Shown: positions 17,901 to 25,317 of the stretch, one piece after another | How the letters are laid out: each line of letters opens with the position of its first letter | How positions within the stretch are numbered: position 1 is the stretch's first letter | Source: Selenomonas sp. | GTDB taxonomy: Bacteria; Bacillota; Negativicutes; Selenomonadales; Selenomonadaceae | Direction: 5' to 3' | Length of the DNA: 50,348 bases | Assembly: GCA_017635515.1 (NCBI GenBank) | Contig: JAGBLH010000257.1 | Location: forward strand, 1-50,348 | The notes under the pieces: generated by a model | What the model was told of the DNA's origin: nothing | Seen by the model: the letters and a program-made list of their open reading frames with translations, nothing else | Database searches by the model: none | Translations under genes and position numbers: made by a program

Positions 17901-18134
17901 TTGGAGGGGGCGTATGGCAATGAGAAGCAGGGAGTACAGAAGAGGCTGAAGATAATAGACTTCACGCCCTTACAGCAGAAGGATTTCGATGTCCAGTTTG
18001 CCAAGGATGCTATCCGGGATGGCGCAAGGCCCAGGGATGTGGAGTATGTGCTGAAGAAGGCCAGTCCTTTGGGGCAGAGCAAGCGGGCTGTGTCTGAGAT
18101 CATGCGTGAAGCCAAGGCAATCTATGCCAGATAG
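14925..18134 (+). CDS. large polyvalent protein with LPD1-type and two zincin motifs
   Basis: A 1069-residue multidomain protein. Residues 40-105 are an acidic linker. Residues about 325-385 resemble an LPD-type beta domain (LGWQGAKGYWFIGKKYNGEW). Residues about 415-520 match LPD1: FGFRGVEFGNWVEDKKRQQ through AHYEPDLIAINLTKKAGAGS, ending in a zincin-like helix HEWFH (511-515). A second zincin motif, LWHECFHAF, has HECFH at 794-798 and a following QELMADAFADM. The C-terminal 250 residues are helical and charged, ending AKAIYAR. GGAGG precedes ATG 14925. Polyvalent proteins of this kind are carried into recipients by conjugative elements and phages; the substrates of the peptidases are unknown. 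Confidence 0.85.
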   Translation: MATDIDQALFEDELSPGYNSFNEALANAVAAAMRKRREEGRAKTEPPKDGGGDEGTEEKAEEASASEEVAEAAQESPEQGELGLDDGETVEGEVESEEKEEAKKDSGKIEDFGEKLGGARKDLYQRYREMFLKVTEDELSKYPLAKLWPQPNYKKLLDEGVEPWRVVMLRVLREDLGKRPPTSSYKVHRWNRKFLYNRSVAEEVLDVENNANEFADYMGFYNSNFSDATICKAYMYLELGADTSEKEFPYTFRYFSELERAYINGEPYSGCYILMEHVWKPVEAFNTHAEAQEAMIAANMSIIEEKRRFMEEALRQIAGEQGKDAATGEVKRKYDKFSVLGWQGAKGYWFIGKKYNGEWLEVKKPFEDAKAAREYLESHKDEIQDLFEQFKFVPSLRRTENLPRTETGNPARMKDITPEEFSEAFGFRGVEFGNWVEDKKRQQDLNEAYDGLMDLAGVLNVPPKALSLCGELGLRFGSNGRGGKNAAKAHYEPDLIAINLTKKAGAGSLAHEWFHAMDHYFNRHVGQNENSFLLLTETRDIERLKSNEATMQTVLENNKDRPDRQEFIQNRYDHYNSFRNGIYENSEIRREVLDKFVGLLSAFEKETPDVSKTYLKRSEGMDRYHSKPYWSKKVEMAARAFEAYVYTKLEEKGIRNDYLVNYLTPKEYDEVSAKNPARLSGKYPYPVPEEMPVIKKAYDDLFETIETREAEDGKVELYSSSDYRRSRLEQCETVFDEELSEAQLDLKAFASAVLEQDVEFFEGPETFHGSYDPLENKILLNINSEKPMDWVLWHECFHAFGALEPETYKELTDYMDANAPITREQIEAYKESVKGYDLPDNVVKQELMADAFADMKKRQATMEQMKDKAPGLFGRVSGYFSRVKDKAKEFFFGKEDVKLTKKQFEVFEQGIKDIEKLRVKADQRFIDDYFPERNGYDEEIERDLRERDIYFESHSSKAVAPHTNPILEGRNAASLETVMKVAQRCEDRNRNRLEGAYGNEKQGVQKRLKIIDFTPLQQKDFDVQFAKDAIRDGARPRDVEYVLKKASPLGQSKRAVSEIMREAKAIYAR

Positions 18135-18152
18135 ATGACAGCATTGGAGGAG

Positions 18153-18178
18153 CCGCCATGGAAACATGGCGGTTTTTG
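18153..18178 (+). terminator. terminator of the polyvalent-protein operon
   Basis: CCGCCATG and CATGGCGG form a perfect 8-bp stem with a GAAA tetraloop, followed by TTTTTGTTT, about 20 bases after the stop codon. It ends the run of six Arg-terminated genes. Confidence 0.9.
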
Positions 18179-18281
18179 TTTCCTTATCTGCTGGGTTTGA
18201 AATAAAAATTTGTAATTTTTTAAGCATTTTTTCCTATAAAATAAAGGAAAGGATATTCAGACTGCTCAGAGGGGGATCACC

Positions 18282-19436
18282 ATGGAGAACAAGAAAGCCA
18301 CGTTAATAAAGGTCAGTATCAGACGGCTGGAGCCATTGGGGCATATGCATACATACGAAAGCTTTGCTGATGCGGATAGGCATCTGCGGGGCAGGTGCAA
18401 GGCTCTTGGTGCGGATATGTTCTCCACATACAGCTATCAGGCCGTATGGGAGGGGGAGGAAAACTTTTCCGTAAGCGGGGAGCTTGTCATTGACAGCAGC
18501 ATGAGGGATGATGAGAAAATCGTGCAGGAGGTAATCAATCTCAGCTTGGCAAATGAGTTGCTGCTCTATACTTTGTCACCTCGCAGGGAGGACTTGCGGA
18601 ATATGGTCTTGCGGCTGCAATGGCAGATGGAAAGGCTTTTGCAGGACCCGCTCAAGAAAGAAAGGGCTTTGGAAATCATCACCAGATGCGAGGGCGTGGA
18701 TGAGAAGCGCATTTTGTCAGCTTATGGGATGCTCAGTGAAATGACTGAGAATGCAGACCTTTTCATGCCATTGCTCAGAAAGGTGTTCCCCAATGCCCAG
18801 CAGAAGCTTCAGAACATCAAGATGCTGAAGAATCGCAGCACTTGGTATATAAATAAAGCTGTCATGGATTTCCAAAGACTGGCTACAGATGTAATTGCTT
18901 GCGCATTGAATAATGAAGAGGAGCAGTTCGAGGAGAACTGGAAGAAATTGGTGAATTTTTGTGTCATGGTTTCTGAGGAACAGAAATATGCTGATGAACG
19001 GCTCACTTTCATAGGCAAAAAGCTTTATTTGCTTGGGGATTCGGACTTGCGCTTGATTAAAGATGAAGCGTTTGGACAGATAAAGCCTTTCTCGGAGGAA
19101 TCCTCCAGTGAGTATTTTGCCCGGAATAATAAGATCAAGCGGGCATACTACAGCAATGGAGATAATGACCTGACATCATGCGGAAATAGTTCACAGGAAG
19201 GGGTGGCTTCAGATGAATGTGTTTACTTGAAGTTGTATGCTGATGAATATAGGAAGAAGAAAAGCAGGATTTCTTCCAGGCTGGTTATGTCGATTCATAC
19301 TGCCAAGTCGCTTTTGCATGATGGCAAAATATCCAAGGAGCAGCTCAAGAGCATGATTGGCCGCTATGATCCCATGGCAGTCCAGTTTGAATCTTATCCT
19401 GACCATGTATTAGATTATATTGATAACAATATATAG
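18282..19436 (+). CDS. hypothetical protein (384 aa)
   Basis: Not recognised. The 384-residue product is soluble and mainly helical. Two beta-rich blocks lie near the N-terminus (LIKVSIRRLEPLGHMHTY, NFSVSGELVIDSS) and a helical remainder follows. A Ser-rich patch near residue 270 (FSEESSSEYFARNN) may be a linker. It starts after GAGGGGG and follows the terminator at 18153, so it has its own promoter, perhaps around the TATAAAAT at 18233. It does not end in Arg and thus lies outside the polyvalent group. It sits just before the partition region. Confidence 0.7.
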   Translation: MENKKATLIKVSIRRLEPLGHMHTYESFADADRHLRGRCKALGADMFSTYSYQAVWEGEENFSVSGELVIDSSMRDDEKIVQEVINLSLANELLLYTLSPRREDLRNMVLRLQWQMERLLQDPLKKERALEIITRCEGVDEKRILSAYGMLSEMTENADLFMPLLRKVFPNAQQKLQNIKMLKNRSTWYINKAVMDFQRLATDVIACALNNEEEQFEENWKKLVNFCVMVSEEQKYADERLTFIGKKLYLLGDSDLRLIKDEAFGQIKPFSEESSSEYFARNNKIKRAYYSNGDNDLTSCGNSSQEGVASDECVYLKLYADEYRKKKSRISSRLVMSIHTAKSLLHDGKISKEQLKSMIGRYDPMAVQFESYPDHVLDYIDNNI

Positions 19437-19463
19437 AATTATTTGAATTATATAGAGTTAGTT

Positions 19464-19530
19464 TGCAAAAGTGAATACATTTTAACTGCAAAGCTGAATA
19501 CATTTCGGTTGCAAAAAAGAATACAAAAAG
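19464..19530. repeat. three direct repeats with 23-bp spacing, candidate parC centromere
   Basis: TGCAAA(A/G)..GAATACA occurs at 19464, 19487 and 19510, exactly 23 bp apart, each followed by a T- or A-rich spacer; a partial fourth (GCATACAAAAG) is at 19530. They lie just upstream of the parM promoter, the usual place of ParR-binding sites in ParMRC systems. Replication iterons are an alternative, but no Rep gene is near. Confidence 0.7.
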
Positions 19531-19542
19531 CATACAAAAGTG

Positions 19543-19571
19543 TTGACATAACGAAATAGTTCCCATATAAT
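19543..19571 (+). promoter_or_regulatory. promoter of the partition operon
   Basis: TTGACA (19543-19548) and TATAAT (19566-19571) are both consensus and separated by 17 bases. The start of parM is 56 bases downstream. The upstream phased repeats abut the -35 box, so ParR binding there could repress the operon. Confidence 0.85.
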
Positions 19572-19626
19572 ACAAAATATAAAGGAAATAGTTCATAGAA
19601 CATAGAAACATATGGGAGGAAATGAA

Positions 19627-20793
19627 ATGCTCAAGCTAATGATCGCCAATGACAATGGGAACAGTGAACAGGATATGTTCATCAACAACGTGCCGGTGGG
19701 GCAGCCTAATGTCTATGCACATATTCATCGGCTTCCTAACATGGATGAGGTCAATGTGGAATATGTGCTGAACGATATCCACAACAATCTCATCGTTTCT
19801 GTTGAGGGTCAGCTGTATTATGTGGGGAACAAGGCTCTCAAAAGCGGTTCCCGCTGCCGCTCGATTGAGGTAGGCGTGGACAACAACAAGGTCACGAACC
19901 ACATTGTATATGTGAACACCTTGGCACATATAGCTGGCGAGGCTGTAGCGGAAACCCACCGCCAGGGCAAGCCTCTGGACCATGAGATTCAATGTGAAGT
20001 GGATATGGCTACGGCTATACCTGTTTCCTACTACTCAAAAAGCACAGGGGCTGCCTTTGCACAGCGATTCATGGGCAAGGAGCATTTGGTATCCATCTTT
20101 GTAGGCCCCATGGAAGTATCCGTGAGAATACGCTTCGATTTCGTGAAGGTGATTCCCGAAGGTGTCACAGCCGCTCATGCATTCCTCAACCACCCGGAAT
20201 TTTTCGAGGCTTACAATGATTTCCATGAGGATATGATTACCACGGATTATATGGGCAAGGCCAGGATTCTCCATGTGGCTATCGGTGAGGGGACAACGGA
20301 ATTTCCCCTTACTTATAACGGCATAGAGTTCAACCCCGATTTCATTGAAGGGACTAACAACGGCAATGGACACGCCATTGACAGGATATTCATTCCCTTC
20401 AAGCAGGATGTTGGCCTCCTGAAATTCACTAGGCAGGATTTTTCCAATATCCTCAAGGATGGAGACCACCGCTATCATGACCGGGCTATGGATTTCATGC
20501 TGCCCTCGCTTGAGGAGGAAGCAGAAGATATTCTGGCAATGGCCAAGCATATTATATGCAAGGCCAACAACGAGATTGATGTGGTTGCTGTGTATGGTGG
20601 CGGTTCCATCCTGATGAGACCCATGATAGAGAAGAGGCTTCAGGATTTCTGCTCTACTGGGAACAAGGGAATAAAAGTCCTTTATATCGAGGCCAGCAAG
20701 GCCGTCATGCTGGAAGCCGTGGGACTCAATGACTTTGTTCATAGCAAGCTTTTCGAGCAGCTGAAAGAAATGAGCACAGCCAAGACGGCATGA
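19627..20793 (+). CDS. parM: ParM/Alp-type actin-like partition ATPase
   Basis: A 388-residue actin-fold protein. The phosphate-1 motif MIANDNGNSE (residues 5-14), phosphate-2 VAIGEGTTEFPL and adenosine motif VAVYGGGSILMRP lie in the order expected for ParM/Alp7A/StbA proteins. Such filaments push sister plasmids apart when capped by ParR on parC. The ATG at 19627 is chosen because GGGAGGA lies six bases upstream; the ATG at 19612 would overlap that site. A strong promoter and three phased repeats lie upstream, and a RHH-like protein gene follows 19 bases downstream, completing a ParMRC-like unit. Confidence 0.88.
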   Translation: MLKLMIANDNGNSEQDMFINNVPVGQPNVYAHIHRLPNMDEVNVEYVLNDIHNNLIVSVEGQLYYVGNKALKSGSRCRSIEVGVDNNKVTNHIVYVNTLAHIAGEAVAETHRQGKPLDHEIQCEVDMATAIPVSYYSKSTGAAFAQRFMGKEHLVSIFVGPMEVSVRIRFDFVKVIPEGVTAAHAFLNHPEFFEAYNDFHEDMITTDYMGKARILHVAIGEGTTEFPLTYNGIEFNPDFIEGTNNGNGHAIDRIFIPFKQDVGLLKFTRQDFSNILKDGDHRYHDRAMDFMLPSLEEEAEDILAMAKHIICKANNEIDVVAVYGGGSILMRPMIEKRLQDFCSTGNKGIKVLYIEASKAVMLEAVGLNDFVHSKLFEQLKEMSTAKTA

Positions 20794-20812
20794 TTGGAGG
20801 AGGCGCAATCTT

Positions 20813-21148
20813 ATGGCAAAAGTCATTACAAAATCTATCCGCTTGCCGGATAATGAGATGATGCGGAAATTTGTATCATGTCAAAGCAGTTTTTCCAATG
20901 CAATCCGTTATCTTATCATAAAATATCTCAGAGAGACAGGTTATAACAACATTGCAGATTTAGGCAAGGCTTACGATAATTTGATATATGAAGTGCCGCC
21001 CGTCAATGAATCGGGCTTCAAAAATCTGCCACAAAGCCAAAGCTCTCCTAAAGCTCCACTTCAGAAGGCGGCTTCCTATAGTGAGCCTATGGCAAAAGAA
21101 CCAATGATGACAGCTCCTGTTTCAGAAATACCAGCCTGTTATCAGTAG
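20813..21148 (+). CDS. ParR-like DNA-binding adaptor
   Basis: A 111-residue protein. The first ~50 residues (VITKSIRLPDNEMMRKFVSC and a following helix pair) resemble a ribbon-helix-helix DNA-binding domain. The last 50 are Pro/Ser-rich and probably disordered, which fits ParR proteins that bind the filament end with their tail. GGAGGAGG precedes the ATG. It follows parM by 19 bases. Function is assigned by gene order and the N-terminal fold; no single diagnostic motif is present. Confidence 0.7.
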   Translation: MAKVITKSIRLPDNEMMRKFVSCQSSFSNAIRYLIIKYLRETGYNNIADLGKAYDNLIYEVPPVNESGFKNLPQSQSSPKAPLQKAASYSEPMAKEPMMTAPVSEIPACYQ

Positions 21149-21215
21149 AAAGCAAATTGCTGATTTGTAATTTCAAGATTATGTTGATTTTTTAGCTATT
21201 GGGAGGGAAAAGATT

Positions 21216-22442
21216 ATGAATCAGACAGCACTCAAGAAAAGATATGGCCTCACAACCAAGCAGTTCACGGATGTTTTGCAGAACAATCTTCCTGAGTTGA
21301 ACAAGGATGGCGAACACGCCGTCCTGGATGGAAACCACTGGATCTTGGATGAAGTTGGCGTATCTCGGTTGGATGAAATGCTTCATTATGTGCCAGACCT
21401 GCCTATCCAGTCAACTGACACCAGCAAGAATGCTCTCAAGGCAGAGAATGAGGAACTGAAGAGCAAGGTTGAAGAGCTTCAGGAATACCTCATTAAAGCT
21501 GAGGCTACATTGGATGAGACCTTAAAGAAGCATAAGTCTGAGAAAAAAGACTATGAGAACCAACTGGAGGAACTTACCAAGCAGATCTACGCTACCCAGG
21601 AAGGGCAGAAGAACCTCAGCGATAATCTTATCCGCAAGTACAAAAATGATGCAGAGAAGGCAAATGCTTCGCTGGAATATGAGAGAGCAAAGAGCAAGGA
21701 TAAGATTGAATCCCAGGCCAAAATGATTGAAGAACTTCAGTCTAGGGAAAAGGATTACATCGAAAAGCTGAAAAAATACCTGGAGCTTCGCAATGAGCAT
21801 CTCAGACTTCAGAATGAAATAACTGTCAGCAGTGAAGAACAGCAGAAACTTCTGAGACAGCTGGGTGAAAAGAATGAGTATGTTTCCCAGATCGAAGATG
21901 TGCTCAACAATGCAAAAGCTACAAACAAAGATTACTCCATGGCAAATACCCTGCTCATAAAGGATATCAACACTGCCATGACGGAAATCCTCAATGTAAT
22001 CACTAACTTACAGAACTCCGTGGACAATCACGCTATTTCTTCTGAAGCCAAGAAAGCCCTGGTCAATGAAATCGAAAAAGTTAGCAATCGTCAGCGCAGG
22101 ATGATGGGCTATGAGGAAGAGACTCCGCAGGAGACTCCGGCTGAAGAAGCAGAAGATACAACGGCAACGGAAGCAAAGGAGAATACGGAGGAGGCACAGG
22201 AAGGCGCTCAGGCCGAAAAAATTCCTGAGGAAAATGTGCTTGATGGTGCAGTGGTTATTCCCTTGAACGAAAAAAGAAAAGCTAAAGGAGAAGCAAAGCT
22301 TCTGGCAGATAACGAATCGCTTGATACCGCCATTGCTGTACTCAGGGAAAGCCAGGATAAGCAGTGGGAAGAAGTCAAGACTGAAAACGAGAATAAAAAG
22401 AAGGGCCTTCTCGCCAGGGTGGCTTCCTGGTTCATTGCATGA
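21216..22442 (+). CDS. long coiled-coil protein with N-terminal DNA-binding-like domain and C-terminal amphipathic helix
   Basis: A 408-residue protein. Residues 1-60 look like a small helix-turn-helix or wing domain (LKKRYGLTTKQFTDVLQNN, LDEVGVSRLDEM). Residues about 75-300 are an uninterrupted coiled coil. Residues 305-345 are Glu/Ala/Thr-rich. The last 15 residues (KKKGLLARVASWFIA) form a basic amphipathic helix likely to touch the membrane. KfrA-like plasmid proteins share an N-terminal DNA-binding domain followed by a coiled coil. It lies 67 bases after the ParR-like gene and its stop overlaps the next start (ATGA), so it may link plasmid, membrane and ATPase. Confidence 0.7.
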   Translation: MNQTALKKRYGLTTKQFTDVLQNNLPELNKDGEHAVLDGNHWILDEVGVSRLDEMLHYVPDLPIQSTDTSKNALKAENEELKSKVEELQEYLIKAEATLDETLKKHKSEKKDYENQLEELTKQIYATQEGQKNLSDNLIRKYKNDAEKANASLEYERAKSKDKIESQAKMIEELQSREKDYIEKLKKYLELRNEHLRLQNEITVSSEEQQKLLRQLGEKNEYVSQIEDVLNNAKATNKDYSMANTLLIKDINTAMTEILNVITNLQNSVDNHAISSEAKKALVNEIEKVSNRQRRMMGYEEETPQETPAEEAEDTTATEAKENTEEAQEGAQAEKIPEENVLDGAVVIPLNEKRKAKGEAKLLADNESLDTAIAVLRESQDKQWEEVKTENENKKKGLLARVASWFIA

Positions 22443-23536
22443 TCGCCCAGTATGAGCTGTTCCTTCTCTGCCAACGTGCCGTGATGGAGAATGCTTCGGA
22501 TATCCATCTGAAACCAGGCTCCAAGCCATTTTGTCGGGATCGGAACGGAGAACTTCGCCCCTTGGCTCCTAGTGCGGAGGTTATCAGCGAAGAGACAGTC
22601 AGAGGCCTATGCTATCAGCTCTATGGTGCAGACATCAGTGAAAGTGGTTCTAATAGCACCACTTTCACTGATATGGAGGCGGTGCCGCAGTCCATACGCT
22701 CACTGATTGCTTCAGGATATGGGGAAGCTGATGCCAGTGCATCCATATCATTGCTTGATGGCACAACGGCTAATCTGCGCATAAACGCATTTTACAGCCA
22801 GATGGGACTCAGTTTGGCTATCAGAGTTCTTCATAGCAATATCATGTCAGCCAGGGATATTTGGTTGCCCAATTCCTTGTGGCCGCTGATACGGAAGAAG
22901 GAAGGGATTATCATCTTCTGTGGGGCTACTGGCAGCGGAAAGACAACTGCCATGTATGCCCTGCTGGATATGATCAATCATGAAGCCAGCAAGCACATCA
23001 TTACCTTGGATGAACCCTTGGAGATTGTCCTGAAAGAGGACAAGTGCATTGTTTCCCAACGGGAAGTGGGCATACACTCTGAGTCATTCTCCCAGGCATT
23101 GCGGGCTGCCCTGCGTGAAGATCCAGACATCCTGCTGGTAGGCGAAATGCGAGACAGGGATACTATACGGACAGCCTTGCAAGCAGCAGAAACAGGCCAT
23201 CTTGTATTGTCTACCATACATGCCTCTTCTGTCAGCGAGGTGGTTGACCGCATTGTTTCTTATTTTGATGCCGAGGAAGCAGTCCAATTGAGAAATGCTC
23301 TGGCAGCATCGTTTTTGGGCATTGTAGCTTGCAAGCTTCTGCCACGCAAGGGAGGAGGGAAGGTCAGTGCATTTGAGGTCCTGCTGCGAACTGTAGCAAC
23401 AACGGCTGTGATCAAGAACGGCAACATGATGCAGATAGCTGATTATATGTCTTCTGAGCATGGCATGCAGACGATGGAGAGGTCTATTGAATCGCTTCGG
23501 GCCATCAATGTTTTAGAGGATGACAGCCATGGCTAA
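22439..23536 (+). CDS. PilT/DotB-type secretion ATPase
   Basis: A 365-residue GspE/PilT-superfamily ATPase. Motifs in order: ASDIHLKPGSKP (19-30), Walker A GATGSGKT (162-169), an Asp-box equivalent TLDEPLE (189-195, acidic pair order DE rather than the usual ED), Walker B ILLVGEMRD (231-239) and His box HLVLSTIHA (254-262). Hexameric members power pilus retraction or, as DotB/TraJ, type IVB secretion. It starts by an ATGA overlap with the coiled-coil gene. Residues 66-78 (ISESGSNSTTFTD) are encoded by a dispersed palindrome inserted in frame between the N-terminal and ATPase domains, a position that probably tolerates a loop. Confidence 0.88.
   Translation: MIAQYELFLLCQRAVMENASDIHLKPGSKPFCRDRNGELRPLAPSAEVISEETVRGLCYQLYGADISESGSNSTTFTDMEAVPQSIRSLIASGYGEADASASISLLDGTTANLRINAFYSQMGLSLAIRVLHSNIMSARDIWLPNSLWPLIRKKEGIIIFCGATGSGKTTAMYALLDMINHEASKHIITLDEPLEIVLKEDKCIVSQREVGIHSESFSQALRAALREDPDILLVGEMRDRDTIRTALQAAETGHLVLSTIHASSVSEVVDRIVSYFDAEEAVQLRNALAASFLGIVACKLLPRKGGGKVSAFEVLLRTVATTAVIKNGNMMQIADYMSSEHGMQTMERSIESLRAINVLEDDSHG
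22636..22670. repeat. dispersed palindrome, copy P3, inside a coding sequence
   Basis: Arms CAGTGAAAGTGGTTCTA and TAGCACCACTTTCACTG flank one A, 17 bp each with a single mismatch, making this the longest copy. It lies inside the ATPase gene and keeps the frame open. The four other copies are intergenic, or begin at a stop codon. Confidence 0.85.
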
Positions 23537-23849
23537 CAAAGATGTGGGTTCCGTCTATCATTTTGGTGTCTTTGCCAATATGCGGGAGATTTATCTGCGA
23601 AAGCACAAGGAAAAGCTTTACAAGAAGATGCGGGAATCCGGGGAGCTGGAGAAGCACCTGAGGGCATTTCAGTATCATCATGCTGTCATTGCAGAAAAGA
23701 TGCATCAAAAGCTGGCTGAAGAAAGGGGAGTGAATCATCAGCTTCTCAGGCTTAATTATATAGAATGGGTTTCCGAGACAGTGAAAATCCAGGAAGAGGT
23801 CAGAGAGTACATGATTCAGCTCATCAACAGTAATATGCAAAAGTCATAG
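23529..23849 (+). CDS. TnpV-like protein
   Basis: A 106-residue basic helical protein with the TnpV pattern: a GELEKHLRAFQYHHAVIAEK helix, then KLAEERGVNHQLLRLNYIEWV and a C-terminal VREYMIQLINS helix. TnpV proteins are small accessory proteins of Firmicutes transposons and conjugative elements with no proven role. The ATG at 23529 overlaps the ATPase stop; AGAGGA lies eight bases before it. No transposase or IS end is visible around it, so it seems a plasmid gene rather than part of a transposon. Confidence 0.75.
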   Translation: MANKDVGSVYHFGVFANMREIYLRKHKEKLYKKMRESGELEKHLRAFQYHHAVIAEKMHQKLAEERGVNHQLLRLNYIEWVSETVKIQEEVREYMIQLINSNMQKS

Positions 23850-23863
23850 GAAGGTGGATTAAG

Positions 23864-24445
23864 ATGTCGAACAATCTGGTGACTCCTATTGGAAATGTCG
23901 TATATGCATGGATCAAGAATGAAGAAATCATACATAAAGATGGCAAGGATATTCCTACCGGCAAGTACAGCATCACGGTCAGTTTCTCGGAAGAGGAAAC
24001 CCAGAAGCTGAATGAAGTGATCAACAAGACCTGGGCTGATTTCCTCGAAAAAAACAAGCAGGACAAGGAATTCAACCTGACAAAATTTGTTGTCCCTACA
24101 CGCACACTCAATGAAAAGGTCTGTTTCGTGTTCAGGAAAAATGTCAGCATCATTTCCAAGGAAACGAATCAGCCAGTGAAGCTCTTTGTTCCTATCTTTG
24201 ATTCAGGGAACAAAAACTGCACCAAGAGCGTGGCGGGCATTGGTCGGGAGTCTCAGGTGAGGATTTCCTATACATTGGTTCCTTTTTATATGAACGCAAA
24301 CAATTATGGTGTTTCTCTCCGGCTCCAGGCTATCCAGCTTGTCAAGCTGGTTCCTATCACATCCAACGGCAGTCGTTACGGCTTTGATGAAGTGGCAGAT
24401 GGGTATGTTGCTCAGAATATGGATGAGCTGGAGATTCCATACTAA
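23864..24445 (+). CDS. ssDNA-binding protein of the T7 gp2.5/DUF2815-like type
   Basis: A 193-residue predicted OB-fold protein. It begins TPIGNVVYAWIKNEE, has conserved charged strands (GKYSITVSFSEEETQKL), a GIGRESQVRISYTLVPFYM block and VSLRLQAIQLVKLVP, then a short acidic tail (NMDELEIPY). This order matches phage-type single-strand-binding proteins of the DUF2815/gp2.5 kind, whose acidic tail recruits partner enzymes. It would coat transferred or replicating plasmid DNA. It lies 14 bases after the TnpV-like gene, with an AGGAAGGTGG ribosome site. Confidence 0.75.
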   Translation: MSNNLVTPIGNVVYAWIKNEEIIHKDGKDIPTGKYSITVSFSEEETQKLNEVINKTWADFLEKNKQDKEFNLTKFVVPTRTLNEKVCFVFRKNVSIISKETNQPVKLFVPIFDSGNKNCTKSVAGIGRESQVRISYTLVPFYMNANNYGVSLRLQAIQLVKLVPITSNGSRYGFDEVADGYVAQNMDELEIPY

Positions 24446-24462
24446 GGGGCGTTATTGAAACT

Positions 24463-24672
24463 ATGAAGATAGATAAGCACGGCACACCTATTCCCAGCAA
24501 TCGCATTGTAGATCCTATGCTGGGAGATACAGATGATTTGATTAGGGATATCCCCGATTACTGGGACAGCGTTCCGCACAATAGGTCACAGGAAAGACCC
24601 TCGGAATGCATAACCAGGATAGCCAGCCCTGAAGAAATAGAGGCCGAGTTGAGGAAATTGGGGATAAAGTGA
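24463..24672 (+). CDS. hypothetical small protein (69 aa)
   Basis: A 69-residue soluble, acidic protein with an N-terminal basic start and a C-terminal helix (SPEEIEAELRKLGIK). It follows the ssDNA-binding gene by 17 bases with a weak AAGGGG site 14 bases before its ATG, and is followed at once by a terminator hairpin. No family recognised. It is probably the last gene of this short operon. Confidence 0.6.
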   Translation: MKIDKHGTPIPSNRIVDPMLGDTDDLIRDIPDYWDSVPHNRSQERPSECITRIASPEEIEAELRKLGIK

Positions 24673-24680
24673 TTGAAAGA

Positions 24681-24707
24681 GGGGCATGGCATTGCCCCTT
24701 TTGTTTT
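24681..24707 (+). terminator. terminator after the ssDNA-binding operon
   Basis: GGGGCA and TGCCCC form a 6-bp stem with a 6-nt loop, followed by TTTTGTTTT, eight bases after the preceding stop. This makes a TTG at 24673 an unlikely start for the next gene, which instead begins at 24730. Confidence 0.75.
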
Positions 24708-24729
24708 AGCTATATGGAAGGTGGTTGCC

Positions 24730-25296
24730 TTGAAGAAGATACGTTGGATGCGTGTGACAGCAGTGATTGTTATACTATCTGGGATAATTTATGGTACATC
24801 TCTTGCCTACAATGAGTATGCAGCCCATGAGAGGGAAATCGAGAACTTGCAGACTGTGGCAGCTCAGGTATCTCATCAGTCAACGGAGGGAACTTCTACT
24901 CCGTATACAAACGTAGCGCCGGATGGTTACTCAAAATTTACCCCGCAAGAAAAGGAAGAATATCATAAATCGCATCTTATGCTTGATGACGATACCATAA
25001 AAACAAACAAGGAGAAAATCAAGCATGGAGATTTTACTGGCATCAAGGCAATAGTCTATGCAAACAGCAGCCAGACTGCGCAGTGGGGCAACTCTACAAA
25101 AGAGGCTGCAAGGATAAAACTCAGCGATTCGGATCAGGCCAAGCTTGACTTGCTGGCCGCACAGTATGCCGGGCAGGAAGCTGGCTTTGAGATAGAGTTC
25201 TATGACAATGACGGACACTTCACCATAAATCGACTGGTTCTGGGGGGCCTGAAAGATAAGAAGCAGGATTCGGAACCAGCAAAGCAGGGGAATTGA
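24730..25296 (+). CDS. membrane-anchored hypothetical protein (188 aa)
   Basis: A 188-residue protein with one N-terminal membrane helix (TAVIVILSGIIYGTSLAY, about residues 9-26) and an external domain with no cysteines. GGAAGGTGG lies five bases before the TTG at 24730; ATG 24745 is an alternative. The external part has a helical, charged region and a C-terminal beta-like block (AGFEIEFYDNDGHFTINRLV). A degraded copy of its 3' part and downstream region occurs at 36857-37258, upstream of the CRISPR genes. Function unknown. Confidence 0.65.
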   Translation: MKKIRWMRVTAVIVILSGIIYGTSLAYNEYAAHEREIENLQTVAAQVSHQSTEGTSTPYTNVAPDGYSKFTPQEKEEYHKSHLMLDDDTIKTNKEKIKHGDFTGIKAIVYANSSQTAQWGNSTKEAARIKLSDSDQAKLDLLAAQYAGQEAGFEIEFYDNDGHFTINRLVLGGLKDKKQDSEPAKQGN

Positions 25297-25317
25297 CGGA
25301 TTTTAATACTGGCATCC

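Noticed and set aside
19464-19530. Phased repeats as replication iterons
   Set aside because: No Rep protein gene is near, and the repeats abut the parM promoter, which fits a centromere better; not excluded.
23529-23849. TnpV-like gene as a sign of a transposon
   Set aside because: No transposase, inverted ends or target duplication were found nearby; it looks like a resident plasmid gene.
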